From assembly GCF_011382965.1 (NCBI RefSeq), contig NZ_CP049934.1, forward strand, positions 1 to 64,000: a stretch of DNA of 64,000 nucleotides, written 5' to 3'. Each line of letters begins with the position of its first letter. Within the stretch, counting starts at the first letter, position 1. Shown here one piece after another: positions 63,936 to 64,000 of this stretch. The notes under the pieces are model-generated. The model worked only from the letters and a program-made list of their open reading frames with translations. It did not search any database and was not told where the DNA came from. Source of the stretch: Leucobacter insecticola. Lineage in GTDB: Bacteria; Actinomycetota; Actinomycetes; Actinomycetales; Microbacteriaceae. A program made the position numbers and the translations under genes.

Positions 63936-64000
63936 CACGCATCACCCGCTTCGGTAAATCCCGGGCCCTCGCGCACCTGCTCAAGACTGATGTTGACGCC
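63935..64000 (-). CDS. C-terminus of a further TasA-like exported protein (partial)
   Basis: Only 21 residues, ending GVNISLEQVREGPGFTEAGD + A. The ISLEQVR pattern matches VSLSQVR at the end of the exported protein at 62217, suggesting a third family member upstream. Confidence 0.6.
   Translation of the reverse strand, partial: GVNISLEQVREGPGFTEAGDA

Noticed and set aside
1..64000. CRISPR array
   Set aside because: No regularly spaced repeats with unique spacers; the only tandem arrays are short coding repeats and the GGGCA units.

Overview
The window is a chromosomal segment of a high-GC actinobacterium. Mycothiol synthase, a GlnR-type orphan regulator, a DUF3073 protein, sortase-E-like LAXTG anchors and frequent GTG/TTG starts point to the family Microbacteriaceae; the overall look is closest to Leucobacter, but that genus is an inference.

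Positions 1-42,370 are mostly housekeeping: two aminopeptidases (M18 and pepA), a luciferase-like oxidoreductase, a lipoprotein, an unusual HTH/ECF-S-like fusion, a pair of cell-surface proteins (LATTG-anchored plus an acidic-repeat membrane protein), an ABC-F ATPase, a VIT-family transporter, an alkyltransferase-like protein, an acyl-CoA dehydrogenase/oxidase, a DEAD-box helicase next to an RND efflux pump, DUF445, gpmA, ygfZ, and a phosphate/polyphosphate block (glnR-mshD-ppk-mutT1-like, then a PHO-box-like repeat and pstSCAB). An MMPL transporter, a NarL-type two-component system, a DUF2871 protein and tRNA-Lys follow.

From tRNA-Lys to about 60,100 the sequence is a lower-GC accessory region full of IS elements (IS3, IS5, IS1634-like, IS110) and gene remnants (MobF relaxase, helicase C-terminus, hydrolase). 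Inside it, at 44.8-50.0 kb on the minus strand, lies a compact streptolysin-S-like RiPP locus: ABC ATPase, ABC permease, a previously unmarked 39-residue precursor peptide ending in a Cys/Ser-rich core (ICCSSILCCCC), a SagB-type azoline dehydrogenase, a CPBP (SagE-like) protease, a membrane protein and a winged-helix regulator. No YcaO cyclodehydratase is visible, and an IS5-type element sits exactly on the precursor stop codon, so the locus may be decayed, switched off or dependent on enzymes elsewhere. Other accessory cargo is a two-gene AlbA_2/Schlafen-like cassette, a SMI1/KNR4-type immunity protein, an LRR protein and a second tRNA (Pro-GGG).

From 60,140 to the end is a SipW/TasA-like exported-fibre locus: a SipW-type signal peptidase with exported and anchored substrates.

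Two themes cut across the window. First, small mobile DNA uses CTAG targets: two nearly identical 159-bp MITE-like elements and the IS5 element are all flanked by CTAG duplications, and in all three cases the CTAG overlaps a TAG stop codon. Second, at least ten otherwise well-conserved genes carry single-base deletions, nearly all in short G or C runs, which looks more like uncorrected sequencing error than true gene death.
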